This document shows, piece after piece, positions 21,139 to 30,766 of a stretch of DNA of 64,000 bases. Below the pieces are notes generated by a model, which saw nothing but the letters and a program-made list of their open reading frames with translations, was not told the DNA's origin and searched no databases. A program made the translations under genes and the position numbers. Each line of letters opens with the position of its first letter. Position 1 is the stretch's first letter. This DNA is from Xanthomonas fragariae (lineage in GTDB: Bacteria; Pseudomonadota; Gammaproteobacteria; Xanthomonadales; Xanthomonadaceae), in contig NZ_LT853882.1 in assembly GCF_900183975.1 (NCBI RefSeq), positions 558,001-622,000 of the forward strand, in the 5' to 3' direction.

Positions 21139-21954
21139 TCAGGGGCTTGCCAGCGCCGCATTAAGGACGGCGGCCAGTCGATCGCCGGCGACACGCAATT
21201 GGGTTTCGGCAATCGGACGATAGGTCGCGATGTAGCTGCCAGGCAATACGTGCGCGCTTGGGTACACGCCCGGCGTGACGGCGATCTTGCACGAGGCTTG
21301 CGCCCAGGCCGCAGCGGGCGGCGGCAGCACCAACGACACTACGGCGGCGGCCGGCAATGCCAACAAGCGTTGCAGATAGGCATCGTCGCTGAGATGGCGG
21401 TCGTTGAGCATGCCGCTATCCCACAACGCGTGCAGATTGCTGCCCTTGCCATCGACCTGCAGCTGGAAATCGTTGCCGCCCTTGTCGTGCGCGTAACCTG
21501 CGTGCAGGGGCTGATGGATATCGCCGACAAAATGCACCACGAACTTCAAGGCCTGGCGGCGCAAGGCCAGCGGTTGGCTGCGGTCGCCGAGCAATGCGGT
21601 TTGCTTCTCCAGCGCGTCGATCACGCAGTTGCCATCCGGGCAATCGCGTGGGGCCGCGTAGCGGCAGTCGTGTTCGGCAAGGTTGACGTAATGCCACGGC
21701 CCGGAGCGCTTGCCCAGATCCAGATCGTACTCGCGCACTTCGTCGGCCCAGGTGGCCACCCCATGCAGCGTAGGGTCCGGCTCGCCAGCAAGCAACTGCG
21801 CCACCTGCGCACGCGCTTGCGTACTCAGCTCGGTTTCGGCAACACGCGCCACCAGGCGGTGGCCCTGCGCGCCCCAGGCGAATGCGCTGGTGGGCTGGAA
21901 TGCTGCAGCAACGGCTGCAGCGAGAACGAATGCATACGGGGATAACGTCTTCAT
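21139..21954 (-). CDS. S1/P1-type secreted nuclease
   Basis: The 271-residue precursor starts at ATG 21954. Signal cleavage after AFA would leave Trp as first mature residue (WGAQGHRLVA), the N-terminal zinc ligand of S1/P1 nucleases. Further ligands appear in WADEVR, HYVNL, VHFVGDIHQPLHAGYAHDKGG split over the central helices, and NLHALWD. It degrades single-stranded nucleic acid or nucleotides outside the cytoplasm. Two cysteines (DCRYA, DCPDG) fit a disulfide. It lies 13 bases upstream of the MBL gene. Confidence 0.93.
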   Translation of the reverse strand: MKTLSPYAFVLAAAVAAAFQPTSAFAWGAQGHRLVARVAETELSTQARAQVAQLLAGEPDPTLHGVATWADEVREYDLDLGKRSGPWHYVNLAEHDCRYAAPRDCPDGNCVIDALEKQTALLGDRSQPLALRRQALKFVVHFVGDIHQPLHAGYAHDKGGNDFQLQVDGKGSNLHALWDSGMLNDRHLSDDAYLQRLLALPAAAVVSLVLPPPAAAWAQASCKIAVTPGVYPSAHVLPGSYIATYRPIAETQLRVAGDRLAAVLNAALASP

Positions 21955-22041
21955 CCCGTAATTGTACGCATCGCTTTGGGACGGGTTGATGGCCGTCCCG
22001 GTCGAGCCACAGCTCACGCCTCGGCATGGCGTCTGCAACGA

Positions 22042-22656
22042 TCAGAAATAGACTAGATACGACACACCGCAGGTCAGCGGATCGATCTTCGCCTTGCCCA
22101 ACCGCGCGCCGTTGAAGTCGACGTTGCTGCGCGAGTCGGCCCAGCGTGCATCCACACGCAAGCCGCTGCGCTCGTTGAAAATGAAGTCCACCCCGACATG
22201 CGCGGTGGCACCGACCGAGTCTTCGAAGCTCAGCTCGCCATTGCCGAACGCTTTGTCGGTGTCTTCGCCGAGGAAGGCGGTGTAGTTGATGCCGATGCCC
22301 ACGAACGGCGACACCGTGCCGTAGCCGTTGATGTGATATTGCAACAGCACGCTCGGCGGCACCGACCAATAACTGCCGACCTTACCGACGCCTTCGAGTT
22401 CCAGGTCGTGTTTGCCCGCGACCGCGGCGTGTACCTCGATGCCGAGGTTGTTGCGGATGAAGTATTCGTAGGTGAACGAGAGCGTCGGTGCGCCCTTGAT
22501 CTCGGCACGTGTGCCGCCGAAGGTGCCGCTGTTTGATGTGGGCGAGACATAGCCGACGCCGTAGCCGGTCGTCCAGTGGCCGGCCGACTGGGCAAGGGCG
22601 GGTGGAGCCGAGGCGGCCATTGCGATGGCGAGGGCGGTGCGAATCAGCGTGTTCAT
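22042..22656 (-). CDS. ompW: OmpW-family outer membrane protein
   Basis: The 204-residue precursor has a signal peptide (cleavage near ALAQS) and alternating beta-strand pattern ending in the aromatic C-terminal strand VSYLVYF, as expected for an 8-stranded barrel. The FGIGINYTAF-like strand and DPLTCGVSY end match OmpW. It should form a small hydrophobic channel in the outer membrane. The residual C-terminus of a second related gene is just upstream (22775-22852). Confidence 0.9.
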   Translation of the reverse strand: MNTLIRTALAIAMAASAPPALAQSAGHWTTGYGVGYVSPTSNSGTFGGTRAEIKGAPTLSFTYEYFIRNNLGIEVHAAVAGKHDLELEGVGKVGSYWSVPPSVLLQYHINGYGTVSPFVGIGINYTAFLGEDTDKAFGNGELSFEDSVGATAHVGVDFIFNERSGLRVDARWADSRSNVDFNGARLGKAKIDPLTCGVSYLVYF

Positions 22657-22774
22657 GGAATTCCCGGTTGGTCGGACAGGTGGTCGACGTGACTAGCCTG
22701 TCCGCACTCCGGCGGTGGATCCACGTCCCTGGACAGCAAGTGTGCCAGAGATGCACCGCGCACGCCCCCCGGAT

Positions 22775-22852
22775 TCAGAACCGGTGCACGTACGCCACTT
22801 CGTAGACCAGTGGGTCGATGTTGGCCGTGCCGATAATGAATCCGATCGTCAT
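22775..22852 (-). pseudogene. C-terminal remnant of a second OmpW-like gene
   Basis: A short frame ending at TGA 22777-22775 encodes GTANIDPLVYEVAYVHRF, aligning with the last residues of the intact OmpW (GKAKIDPLTCGVSYLVYF). Nothing upstream continues the protein. It indicates a former tandem ompW pair with one copy deleted. Confidence 0.65.
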
Positions 22853-22991
22853 AGCCAGCCGATATTGTGGGCAGTCACGTGCGGGGCGTCATGCCTGCAG
22901 GTGCCGACCAAGGCAGCATCACCAAGTCGTCCAACAGCGGAGCCTGCCGACAGATTTCCGATTCCCGGCCAACCAAGTACGACGCTGCTAG

Positions 22992-24047
<1,056 letters not shown>

Positions 24048-24113
24048 TCACTGCGCCCATGTGACTGCACCCATGTGACCGCTAATTGGTAGCAGAAGCC
24101 CCATGAAAATTCT

Positions 24114-24137
24114 GGGAGGACTTTTTACAGTCCTCCC
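24114..24137 (+). promoter_or_regulatory. Hairpin covering the Shine-Dalgarno of the next gene
   Basis: GGGAGGACT (24114-24122), a six-base loop and AGTCCTCCC (24129-24137) pair perfectly, with the right arm touching the ATG at 24138. The left arm contains the only GGAGG-like ribosome site. No T-tract follows, so it does not look like a gapA terminator. Translational control is inference. Confidence 0.6.
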
Positions 24138-24647
24138 ATGACTTGGCGAACTCCCTCCTCACTCAAGTGGTTGATCGTAAAGCACTCCCGATTGCAGGGG
24201 GAGGTTGAGCTGCTGCGCCGGGAGGCAGAAGAGCTGGATTCTCAAGTTGTCGCGCAGCGACAGCGCTTGGAGAGGGCAGAGAAGAACCTTCTTGCCATCG
24301 AGACATCTCTTGGTATGCACGAAGTGCAAGTCGATGTTGGTGACATTGCCGCAGTCATTCCTCACGTCAATCAACCTATTTATAGGCACGGTGACCTAAC
24401 TCGAAACTTGTATGCCGCGCTGAGAATCGCGGGGGATTGGCTGACAACCGGCGAGTTGGTTGAGCGCCTGACGGGGCACACTTACGAGAATTGCGACCGC
24501 AAGTTGTACGAGAGGATCCGGCGGTCGTTTCGGAAACGCCTGACCTCATTGGTTTCCAAGGGAAGTGTAGAGCGAGAGTTTTCCCAGGGCACCACGGATT
24601 GCCGACAGAATCATACCCGCTGGCGTCTGCTGTCCGGCAGACACTAG
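24138..24647 (+). CDS. Hypothetical protein, coiled coil plus winged-helix-like domain
   Basis: The 169-residue protein is of unknown function. Residues ~18-60 form a charged heptad pattern (LQGEVELLRREAEELDSQ...), predicted coiled coil. The second half (DLTRNLYAALRIAGDWLTTGELVERLTGHTYENC, then RSFRKRLTSLVSKGSVER) looks like a winged-helix DNA-binding domain. It is the first gene of the island after gapA and carries an unusual leader hairpin. A regulator is possible but not shown. Confidence 0.62.
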   Translation: MTWRTPSSLKWLIVKHSRLQGEVELLRREAEELDSQVVAQRQRLERAEKNLLAIETSLGMHEVQVDVGDIAAVIPHVNQPIYRHGDLTRNLYAALRIAGDWLTTGELVERLTGHTYENCDRKLYERIRRSFRKRLTSLVSKGSVEREFSQGTTDCRQNHTRWRLLSGRH

Positions 24648-24756
24648 CTAGCACTTACGGACGTCGCTTACGGATGATGTTGAGAGAAATGAAAGGATGG
24701 AATCCCCGAAGCTCGGGCAGACCTCCGGCCGCAGGCTGAGCCATGCGCCTCACAGC

Positions 24757-25257
24757 TCAACGTTGCAGCATTGCCTCTCTTACCATAATCGTCTCCAGCT
24801 CGAAGTTGTCCAGAAGCCCTTCGACGCGTGCGGCGTCTGCATCGGCCTGTGCCGAGGATGCGCATTCAACCGACCAGCTGTGGCGAACCCTCCATGCCTT
24901 CGAAGGTCGATAGAACTGCGCTCCTTGTTGCTCGATAAATCCTTGCCGGCGGAGAAAGGCAGGCAAGTGGGGATTCACGACACTGCCGACATACGTCGCA
25001 TCCCACGGGTTGAGCTCATCACATAGTTCAAGGAAACCAGTGAACCAGCCTCGGCCTTCATATCGCGGATTGGCAACGACTTGCGCAATGTTGAGCACGT
25101 GAACGCGCCGACCAAATCCATCTAGATTATGGATAGCCGGATGCACCTGAACTCTGAAGCCTCCTCGTTTTAGGGATGGTCTGATCAATGAGACCCGAGG
25201 ACGCGGGACGTGCATTTCTCCAAGGAACTGCGTTTGGATCGTCGGAATTTGCACCAT
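24757..25257 (-). CDS. Hypothetical protein, possible GNAT-like fold
   Basis: The 166-residue protein has no certain family. A central stretch (VLNIAQVVANPRYEGRGWFTGFLELCDELNPWDATYVGSVVNPHLPAFLRRQGF, read in pieces) has the order of a GNAT acetyltransferase: a strand, an R-x-x-G-x-G-like turn, a helix and a late GF motif. The N-terminus is close to the end of an IS5-family transposase gene, which probably inserted just upstream and may have removed its promoter. Confidence 0.5.
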   Translation of the reverse strand: MVQIPTIQTQFLGEMHVPRPRVSLIRPSLKRGGFRVQVHPAIHNLDGFGRRVHVLNIAQVVANPRYEGRGWFTGFLELCDELNPWDATYVGSVVNPHLPAFLRRQGFIEQQGAQFYRPSKAWRVRHSWSVECASSAQADADAARVEGLLDNFELETIMVREAMLQR

Positions 25258-25287
25258 TTTCGGCGCGATCCGGACGTCATATCCCGA

Positions 25288-26268
25288 TTACGGGCGCACG
25301 CTCCCCGCGGCGGACAGTAGCTGCTTGCGCTTCATCCACAGGTTTGACAGCGCAAACAACGTCAGCACCTGCGCCGTGTTCTTGACCAGGCCGCGATAGC
25401 GGACCTTGGTGTAGCCGAACTGGCGCTTGATCACGCGAAACGGATGTTCCACCTTTGCGCGCACACTGGCTTTGAAGTGTTCCCAACGCGCTTCCCGAGC
25501 ACGCTCACGTTTGTTGCCAATGGCTCGCATCGTCGAGCGTTTAGCGGCAATGAAAAATGCTGCCTCGCAGGTCTGCAGTTCTTCGCGTTTGTCTGCACCG
25601 GTGTAGCCGCTGTCGCCAAACACACTGTCTTCCTTACCGTGCAGGAGCGCGTGCGTCACCGTGACATCGGCGACATTGGCCGCTGTGCAATGGACGTGGT
25701 GCACCAGCCCGGAAAACTCATCCACGCCGATGTGCGCCTTCATCCCGAAATACCACTGATTGCCCTTCCTGGTCTGATGCATTTCAGGGTCGCGCGCATG
25801 GTCGGCGTTCTTGGTCGAACTGGGCGCAGCGATCAGGGTTGCATCGACGATCGTGCCCGACCGTAAGCTCTGGCCCTTGCGCGCCAGATGCGCGTTGACG
25901 GCCTTCAGCATCTGCGCGGCAAGGTCATGGGTCTCCAGCAGGCGCCGAAAGTTGAGAATCGTGGTCTCGTCCGGCACGTTGTCCAAGCCGCCGAGCTGGG
26001 CAAACCGCCGCAAGGTCGGGATCTCGTGCAGCGCTTCTTCCATCGCCGGATCGCTCAACGCATACCACTGCTGCAGCAGATGAATCCGCAACATCGTCGC
26101 CAGTGCATACGGCTGCCGACCGGGCCGCCCCGATACCGGATAGTGCGGCGCGATCAGCCCGAGCAGTTGCTGCCACGGAACGACCTGCTCCATCTGCGCC
26201 AGGAAGATCTCGCGGCGGGTCTGCTTGCGCTTGCCCAGGCCCTCGGCGTCACCGAACGTCAGCTGCAT
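25288..26268 (-). CDS. IS5-family transposase (IS1478-like)
   Basis: The 326-residue DDE transposase has an N-terminal DUF772 domain (RPGRQPYALATMLRIHLLQQWYALSDPAMEE), first catalytic Asp in GTIVDATLI, second in FGDSGYTGAD, and the YREK-like region RAKVEHPFRVIKRQFGYTKVRYRG with the catalytic Glu. It is full length for the IS5 subgroup. I could not see exact terminal inverted repeats; the element should end between 25257 and 25288 on one side and near 26330 on the other. Confidence 0.92.
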   Translation of the reverse strand: MQLTFGDAEGLGKRKQTRREIFLAQMEQVVPWQQLLGLIAPHYPVSGRPGRQPYALATMLRIHLLQQWYALSDPAMEEALHEIPTLRRFAQLGGLDNVPDETTILNFRRLLETHDLAAQMLKAVNAHLARKGQSLRSGTIVDATLIAAPSSTKNADHARDPEMHQTRKGNQWYFGMKAHIGVDEFSGLVHHVHCTAANVADVTVTHALLHGKEDSVFGDSGYTGADKREELQTCEAAFFIAAKRSTMRAIGNKRERAREARWEHFKASVRAKVEHPFRVIKRQFGYTKVRYRGLVKNTAQVLTLFALSNLWMKRKQLLSAAGSVRP

Positions 26269-26468
26269 GGATCACTCCTCAACATGAGGCGGGTAGTGTC
26301 GCGTATCTGTGGTGCGTTGTTCAGAGGTTCCTTAGATCCACACGGTTCGTTATACCCCCTACTTTTACGAGTCTTAGCCACGTAAGCAACTGAAGCTCTA
26401 CGCTCGGAATCCTGTTGAGCTGAGTGTTGGTCATCATGCGCGATCCTTTTTAATCATTCTGGTGGCTT

Positions 26469-27596
26469 TCACGCCGGCACCAGGCTATCCCTGCCCAGGA
26501 AATAGTCTATGTCCAACTCGGTCTCGCGGTGATTGCCTTGGAAGTATCCCCGCCACCAGGTTGATCGGGGTGACTGGACCATGCTTTTGAGAAGAGCGTG
26601 AACCCGAGATCTCTGGCAAGCCCGACGGAAATTCTCCCTCCAGACCATTTCGCACGCGTAGTCCTGGATGTACTTTGGGCGGAACCCGTGCGAAACGCCG
26701 TACTCGTGGCGTCGAATCCTACTGTTCCAGCTCTCCGCCGCGTTGTTATTCACTCCTTCGTCAGTGGAGTACTCGTGGGAGTGCTGGACAGAGTAGTGCT
26801 CAAACCAGCTACCCAGCCGATTATAAGCCGGGCTCTCATCTGACATCACCAGCGATCCTCGCTGGATGAAGCGCTGGGCGAGTGCGATGACATTGGCCTC
26901 GTTCTCTGCCCTGCACACGAACGCCATCACGCGCTCGGAGCCGGCCCCTTTATCCCCTGTCTGACAGATGGAAATCACGACCCGCTTTTTCATGCGCTTG
27001 CGCCAGTTCCTGCGCGTCATTCCTGCAGAAACCCATGGCTTGGAGGGATCATTTGGAGGTTTCTTGCCGTACCGAACTTTCAGTGCGTCCTTAGGCATTT
27101 TGGTCCGCCGATTCGGTCGCCGTGGCTTCCCGCCCAAGTAGATGCCGTCCATGTGTACGATGCCTTGCAGCGGCGTGAGATCCATACTGTTAACTAGCGT
27201 CTCTCGGATCTTGCCAAAGTTGATCTGCGCAGTTTTGATCTGGACCCCAAGCTCGCGGGCAGACTCTGCGAGGGACCTGCCCTTTGCCCCGCTTTCGAAG
27301 AACAACAGCAGACCGATCAAACGACGGTAGGAGAGTTTGCGCGCGTGGAAGGCCGTGCGGCTGGTGGCACTAAATTCGTGACCACAATCCGCACAACGCC
27401 ATCGCCGCTTTCCGTTGCGGCGGTAGTGCCGGCGGAAGGTGCCGCAGTCTGGACACGCCTGTTCCGTTTCGCTTCCCCATCTCAGTTGCGCGAAGAGCGC
27501 TTCTGCCTGGTCTTCGGTTAGATCTCTACATATCCCTGCATAGTTGTGCGCCTCCTTGGAGTGCAAGAAGTTCTTTTTGGCCATGTGAACGCCCAT
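26469..27596 (-). CDS. IS1595-family (ISXo2-like) transposase
   Basis: The 375-residue protein has an N-terminal zinc ribbon (CPDCGTF...CADCGHEF), a helix-turn-helix region (KGRSLAESARELGVQIKTAQ), and the DDE domain of IS1595 transposases: MDGIYLGGKPRR, SDESPAYNRLGSWFEHYSVQHS and NAAESWNSRIRRHEYGV. The C-terminus is complete. Start at 27596 or at the Met four residues in. No flanking inverted repeats were found by eye, so element limits are unknown. Confidence 0.9.
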   Translation of the reverse strand: MGVHMAKKNFLHSKEAHNYAGICRDLTEDQAEALFAQLRWGSETEQACPDCGTFRRHYRRNGKRRWRCADCGHEFSATSRTAFHARKLSYRRLIGLLLFFESGAKGRSLAESARELGVQIKTAQINFGKIRETLVNSMDLTPLQGIVHMDGIYLGGKPRRPNRRTKMPKDALKVRYGKKPPNDPSKPWVSAGMTRRNWRKRMKKRVVISICQTGDKGAGSERVMAFVCRAENEANVIALAQRFIQRGSLVMSDESPAYNRLGSWFEHYSVQHSHEYSTDEGVNNNAAESWNSRIRRHEYGVSHGFRPKYIQDYACEMVWRENFRRACQRSRVHALLKSMVQSPRSTWWRGYFQGNHRETELDIDYFLGRDSLVPA

Positions 27597-27764
27597 ATAA
27601 CGATCTCGCCCCCTGGCGTGCTGCCGGGAGGGACGGGCTGGCTGAGCCAGCGGCCGGGCGCACGATGACCTCCTGCCTGGTCGGTTGAGGTCCAGGCAGT
27701 TGCATCCATCGAGCGGAAATGCATAATTAGGCGTGCAGGCCCGTCAAGATCTGCACCCCACAAG

Positions 27765-27801
27765 AGCCTAGGACTGCCCCTGCAAGGGCCCCTAGGCTTT
27801 T
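27765..27801 (+). terminator. Terminator-like hairpin
   Basis: AGCCTAGG (27765-27772) pairs with CCTAGGCT (27791-27798) and is followed by TTTT on the plus strand. No plus-strand gene ends just upstream, so the transcript it would stop is unclear; it might be a leftover of the inserted elements. Confidence 0.5.
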
Positions 27802-27856
27802 GTGCATCTGGCTCCCGGGTTCTTGATCCGGTGCTTACGGCATAGTTGTTCTCCTC

Positions 27857-28213
27857 CTAGTCCTCGGTACCAAGGCCGGCTACGGCTGTTTCGCCCAGAT
27901 CGCACGGACCATCCTTTCCTGCAGCATTGGCGTGGCCTTGCACATCAATTTGGTACAGGTACTCGGCTACAGCGCGTGCAGTGGCGAACCATCCGCGCCG
28001 ACCGGATAGCAACTGCATCTCTACAGGCAGCCTTCCCCGACGCCTCGCCTGCCTCACTGCGGCCGCGCTTGGATACCGAAGGACACTAGCCAGATCAGCG
28101 ACGGAAAGGAGTTCGCCAAACTGCTGAGTCAACCGAGCCTCTCGTTGATCAATCTCGGCTTGGCGGTTAGGGCGACGTGTCACAGCGTAACTGCCTGTAG
28201 AGCGAAGTTGCAC
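27857..28213 (-). CDS. Small helix-turn-helix protein
   Basis: The 118-residue protein has a MerR/excisionase-like region LLSVADLASVLRYPSAAAVRQARRRGRLPVEMQLL followed by GRRGWFATARAVAEYL. This resembles the target-DNA helix and wing of phage or plasmid regulators. It is transcribed away from the plus-strand gene at 28301, leaving an 87-base divergent promoter region. A role in mobile-element regulation is inferred. Confidence 0.6.
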   Translation of the reverse strand: MQLRSTGSYAVTRRPNRQAEIDQREARLTQQFGELLSVADLASVLRYPSAAAVRQARRRGRLPVEMQLLSGRRGWFATARAVAEYLYQIDVQGHANAAGKDGPCDLGETAVAGLGTED

Positions 28214-28838
28214 GTAGTGTCGCTTGCCTGACTTATGCGCATGGGGGAATAATCAGGACGCAAGAGAAACCTGTCATTTTTTCCCCCAAGTCACCCCTAC
28301 ATGTCGCCGCCTCCGAAGCCAAGCTGCAGCTCTCCGGTGAACTGGCGGACCCTACGTGGGAGCATGTGGCTCGACTATTGCTTGTCTAGATCGGGAGTAA
28401 CGCCCTACCGTTTCGCGATCGACTACATGGCGGACGACAGCGCGGACAGCAGGCTCGTTTCCAAATGGCTCAGTGGTAAAGCAAGTCCGACTCGCGCATC
28501 GGTCCTTCGAGTTGCAGGCCTGCCCGACAGGCGGCACAGAGCACCAGCCAAATCCATTCCTAACTCAATCTGGCTGTTCGACACTGCTTCACTACTTGGA
28601 CCTGAGGCTCCCACTCGGAAGCGAGTGACAGCGCTGATCGATGAGCGCTTGAGCAAGGCAGGAGCCAGTTCCTGGCGTTGGAATTTTCCCGAAGAGCATG
28701 CGCCGTTTTCTTACGCATCCACTCGCTATGACACGAGGGAGCTAGAGGCGAGAGCTGACATCTGGGGACTCTTAGCTCTAGTGTGTCTTATGTGGGAGGC
28801 GGAGCTCTTGCATCTCACCATTCATGCCGAGCTCTTTA

Positions 28839-29695
28839 GAGCGTGTTATGAACTTTGAAAGAGGGTGGCTGCATTTCCAAGCATCAGGATCGTGAAGACG
28901 ACGAAGTGCAAACCGGCCAAGGTTTCCGGCAATCGCTCGTAGTCGCGTGCCAGCCGTCTGAAACGATTGGCCCATCCGAAGCTGCGCTCGACAACCCAAC
29001 GGCGCGGCAGCAAGACAAAGCCTTTTTTCGCTTCTTGCAGCTTGATCACGTGCAACTCAATGCCTTCTTCCGTGGCCGCCTGCGCCGGTTCTTGACCGGT
29101 GTAGCCCTGATCAACAAAGGCGATCTTGACCGTTTCACCGGTCACGTGTTGTACCTCTTGTGCCAACGATCGGACTTGCGCGCGCTCCTGCTCATTAGCC
29201 GGCGTCACCTGGACAGCGAGCAGATGTCCAAGCGTATCGACGGCCATGTGTACCTTGCTGCCTTTCTTGCGTTTATAGCCATCGTATCCAGCACGCGGCC
29301 CGCTTTCGCAGGTGGACTGCAGCGTGCGAGCATCGAAAATGACCGCGCTCGGCTGGCCTTTTTTCCCTTGCGCCACACGCAAGAGTGAGCGCAGATCACT
29401 GACCATGGCCTCAAAGCAGCCCGCTTGCAGCCAGCGCTGTGTTTGTTGATACACCGCTTCCCAGGGCGGAAAATCGTTGGGAAGCAATCGCCATGGTGCG
29501 CCGGCGCGCGCGATCCACCGCAGTGCGTTGAACATCGCGCGTAGCTCATACTTGCGCTGCGGTGCCTGCACGTCCATCAGCGTCAAATAGGGAGCCGCAA
29601 AGGCCCATTCTTCGTCGGAAATATCGGTGGAATAAGGCTTACGAGGCTTCATCCGTATACGTTAGCGTGACAAGGGCAAAGTTCATAACACGCTC
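28839..29695. mobile_element. IS5-family insertion sequence with complete ends
   Basis: Perfect terminal inverted repeats start GAGCGTGTTATGAACTTTG at 28839 and end with its reverse complement at 29695. TA flanks both sides (28837-28838 and 29696-29697) and fits a TA target duplication, giving an ~857-bp element. It contains one transposase gene on the minus strand and disrupts the plus-strand gene 28301-29855. Confidence 0.9.
28846..29652 (-). CDS. IS5-family (IS427-type) transposase
   Basis: The 268-residue transposase starts MKPRKPYSTDISDEEW and has the DUF4096 N-terminal domain (RKYELRAMFNALRWIARAGAPWRLLP), DDE residues in VIFDARTLQS, FVDQGYTGQ and the RWVVERSFGWANRFRRLARDYE motif with its Glu. 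It appears intact as a single frame; some relatives in this group use programmed frameshifting, which is not needed here. The element's ends are intact, so it may still be mobile. Confidence 0.95.
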   Translation of the reverse strand: MKPRKPYSTDISDEEWAFAAPYLTLMDVQAPQRKYELRAMFNALRWIARAGAPWRLLPNDFPPWEAVYQQTQRWLQAGCFEAMVSDLRSLLRVAQGKKGQPSAVIFDARTLQSTCESGPRAGYDGYKRKKGSKVHMAVDTLGHLLAVQVTPANEQERAQVRSLAQEVQHVTGETVKIAFVDQGYTGQEPAQAATEEGIELHVIKLQEAKKGFVLLPRRWVVERSFGWANRFRRLARDYERLPETLAGLHFVVFTILMLGNAATLFQSS

Positions 29696-29916
29696 TAAGA
29701 CTGCCAACCGAATGATATCCGCCATAATCGAGCCCCCTTGGATATTGCCCTATAGAGCTGCTATCAGTTCCCTGATTCCCAGCTTTAGGGACCGAGTGCT
29801 TCTGACATACCTGCGCACGGATAGCGCAGGTAACGAGCGTGCATTTGGCTCTTGAAGCATCGAGATGCATGAAGATGTAAGGAGTCGCAACCGAATCGGA
29901 TGGCTTGCCAGGAAGC

Positions 29917-30455
29917 TCAGTGAGCCCAACTCTCATTGTCCCTTCCCGCTAGCGCATCAATGAAGGCCCAGCGAAATGCATCCGCGTCGATCGCCGCGTG
30001 ATGCTTGTGATTGGCCAGGCCGGGATTATCGCTGAAGTACTTATCGATTCCGCTACGCACGTCCTCCCTGAGGATCAGCGTCGTGAACACCGGCGGTGCC
30101 GGCGGCATGGCCTGCACGATGCATATCGGCAAGTCGAATCCATCCGGCGCTGAAGAAATAACGAGCAGTCGATAGTCGAATAACACGAACGGCCTTTCGA
30201 AGCGGGCGAGGAATGTGCGCAGACTTTTTTGTAAAGTCTAAAGAGGCCTTAGGTACTTCTCCTCGATCTAGCAACGGATACACCACTTGGCGGACGAAGT
30301 CTGTTGGCCGCTCTGGCAGAGTCGCGACCTCTGAGTAGAATCGATGTCCATCATCGGAAGTCAGAGCCGAGATGACTAGTTCGCGCCCCGCCTGATCAGC
30401 TCATTCGGTATCGAGGAATAGGCGCCTGGGCTTCTCAGTGTCGTGACCATCAATA
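29917..30455 (-). pseudogene. Inactivated 3'-5' exonuclease (DUF5051/DEDD type)
   Basis: Pieces in two frames align as one exonuclease. The first gives RRLFLDTE followed by TGA where the family has Trp, then ELVISALTSDDGHRFYSE and DFVRQVVYPLLDRGEV. After a run of six A/T bases near 30223 the frame shifts to FLARFERPFVLFDYRLLVIS... and ends HHAAIDADAFRWAFIDAL, holding the late catalytic His and Asp. One nonsense change plus one frameshift indicate loss of function. Confidence 0.72.
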
Positions 30456-30682
30456 ACGGCATGCCCAGGCGAGGAGGCAACAAGCTCCCAATTTATGGGG
30501 TGCGCCACGTATTGCGCGTTCCTTACTAGGCACTTAATGCGAAGCTGGTCCTATACACCGAGCGCGTTCACGTGTGGGCTTGCGCTTATTTCCAACCCAT
30601 ATGGTGCCAGCAGCGGCCCGAGCAAGCGCAGAGTGATTAGGTGAAAATTATTTCTCTTTATTTATCAATATCTTATCAAATA

Positions 30683-30717
30683 GAGCTCCGCTACGACATC
30701 TCCCACTGGCGGAGCTC
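30683..30717. promoter_or_regulatory. Inverted repeat I upstream of sspB
   Basis: GAGCTCCGC (30683-30691) and GCGGAGCTC (30709-30717) are perfect 9-bp arms 17 bases apart, placed directly after the AT-rich stretch. The spacing fits an operator for a dimeric regulator. The binding protein is unknown. Confidence 0.6.
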
Positions 30718-30732
30718 GCCAGGCAGATCCTT

Positions 30733-30759
30733 GTCTACTGGAGCTGTCCGCCAGTAGAC
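30733..30759. promoter_or_regulatory. Inverted repeat II at the sspB start
   Basis: GTCTACTGG (30733-30741) and CCAGTAGAC (30751-30759) are perfect arms with a 9-base loop, ending 7 bases before the sspB ATG. In RNA it would form a stable hairpin where a ribosome-binding site is expected, and no normal Shine-Dalgarno is visible. It could act as DNA operator or RNA switch. Confidence 0.6.
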
Positions 30760-30766
30760 TGCTGCC

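Larger units (their letters stand above)
28301..29855 (+). pseudogene. Unknown gene split by an IS5-family insertion
   Basis: The frame from ATG 28301 runs 179 codons to the IS boundary at 28838. If the element and one TA copy are removed, the frame continues directly into TANRMISAIIEPPWILPY... and ends at TGA 29855, restoring ~232 residues with no stop. The N-terminal half contains a Cro-like segment (RFAIDYMADD...SRLVSKWLSGKASPTR) as in phage-type helix-turn-helix proteins. The otherwise undamaged frame indicates a recent insertion. Function unknown. Confidence 0.8.
30456..30766. other. AT-rich leader region of the ssp operon
   Basis: This region has no gene. The part 30640-30682 is clearly AT-rich against the GC-rich background, and is followed by two inverted repeats (separate entries) just before sspB. 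A promoter is likely here but I cannot fix -35 and -10 boxes. Confidence 0.5.
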
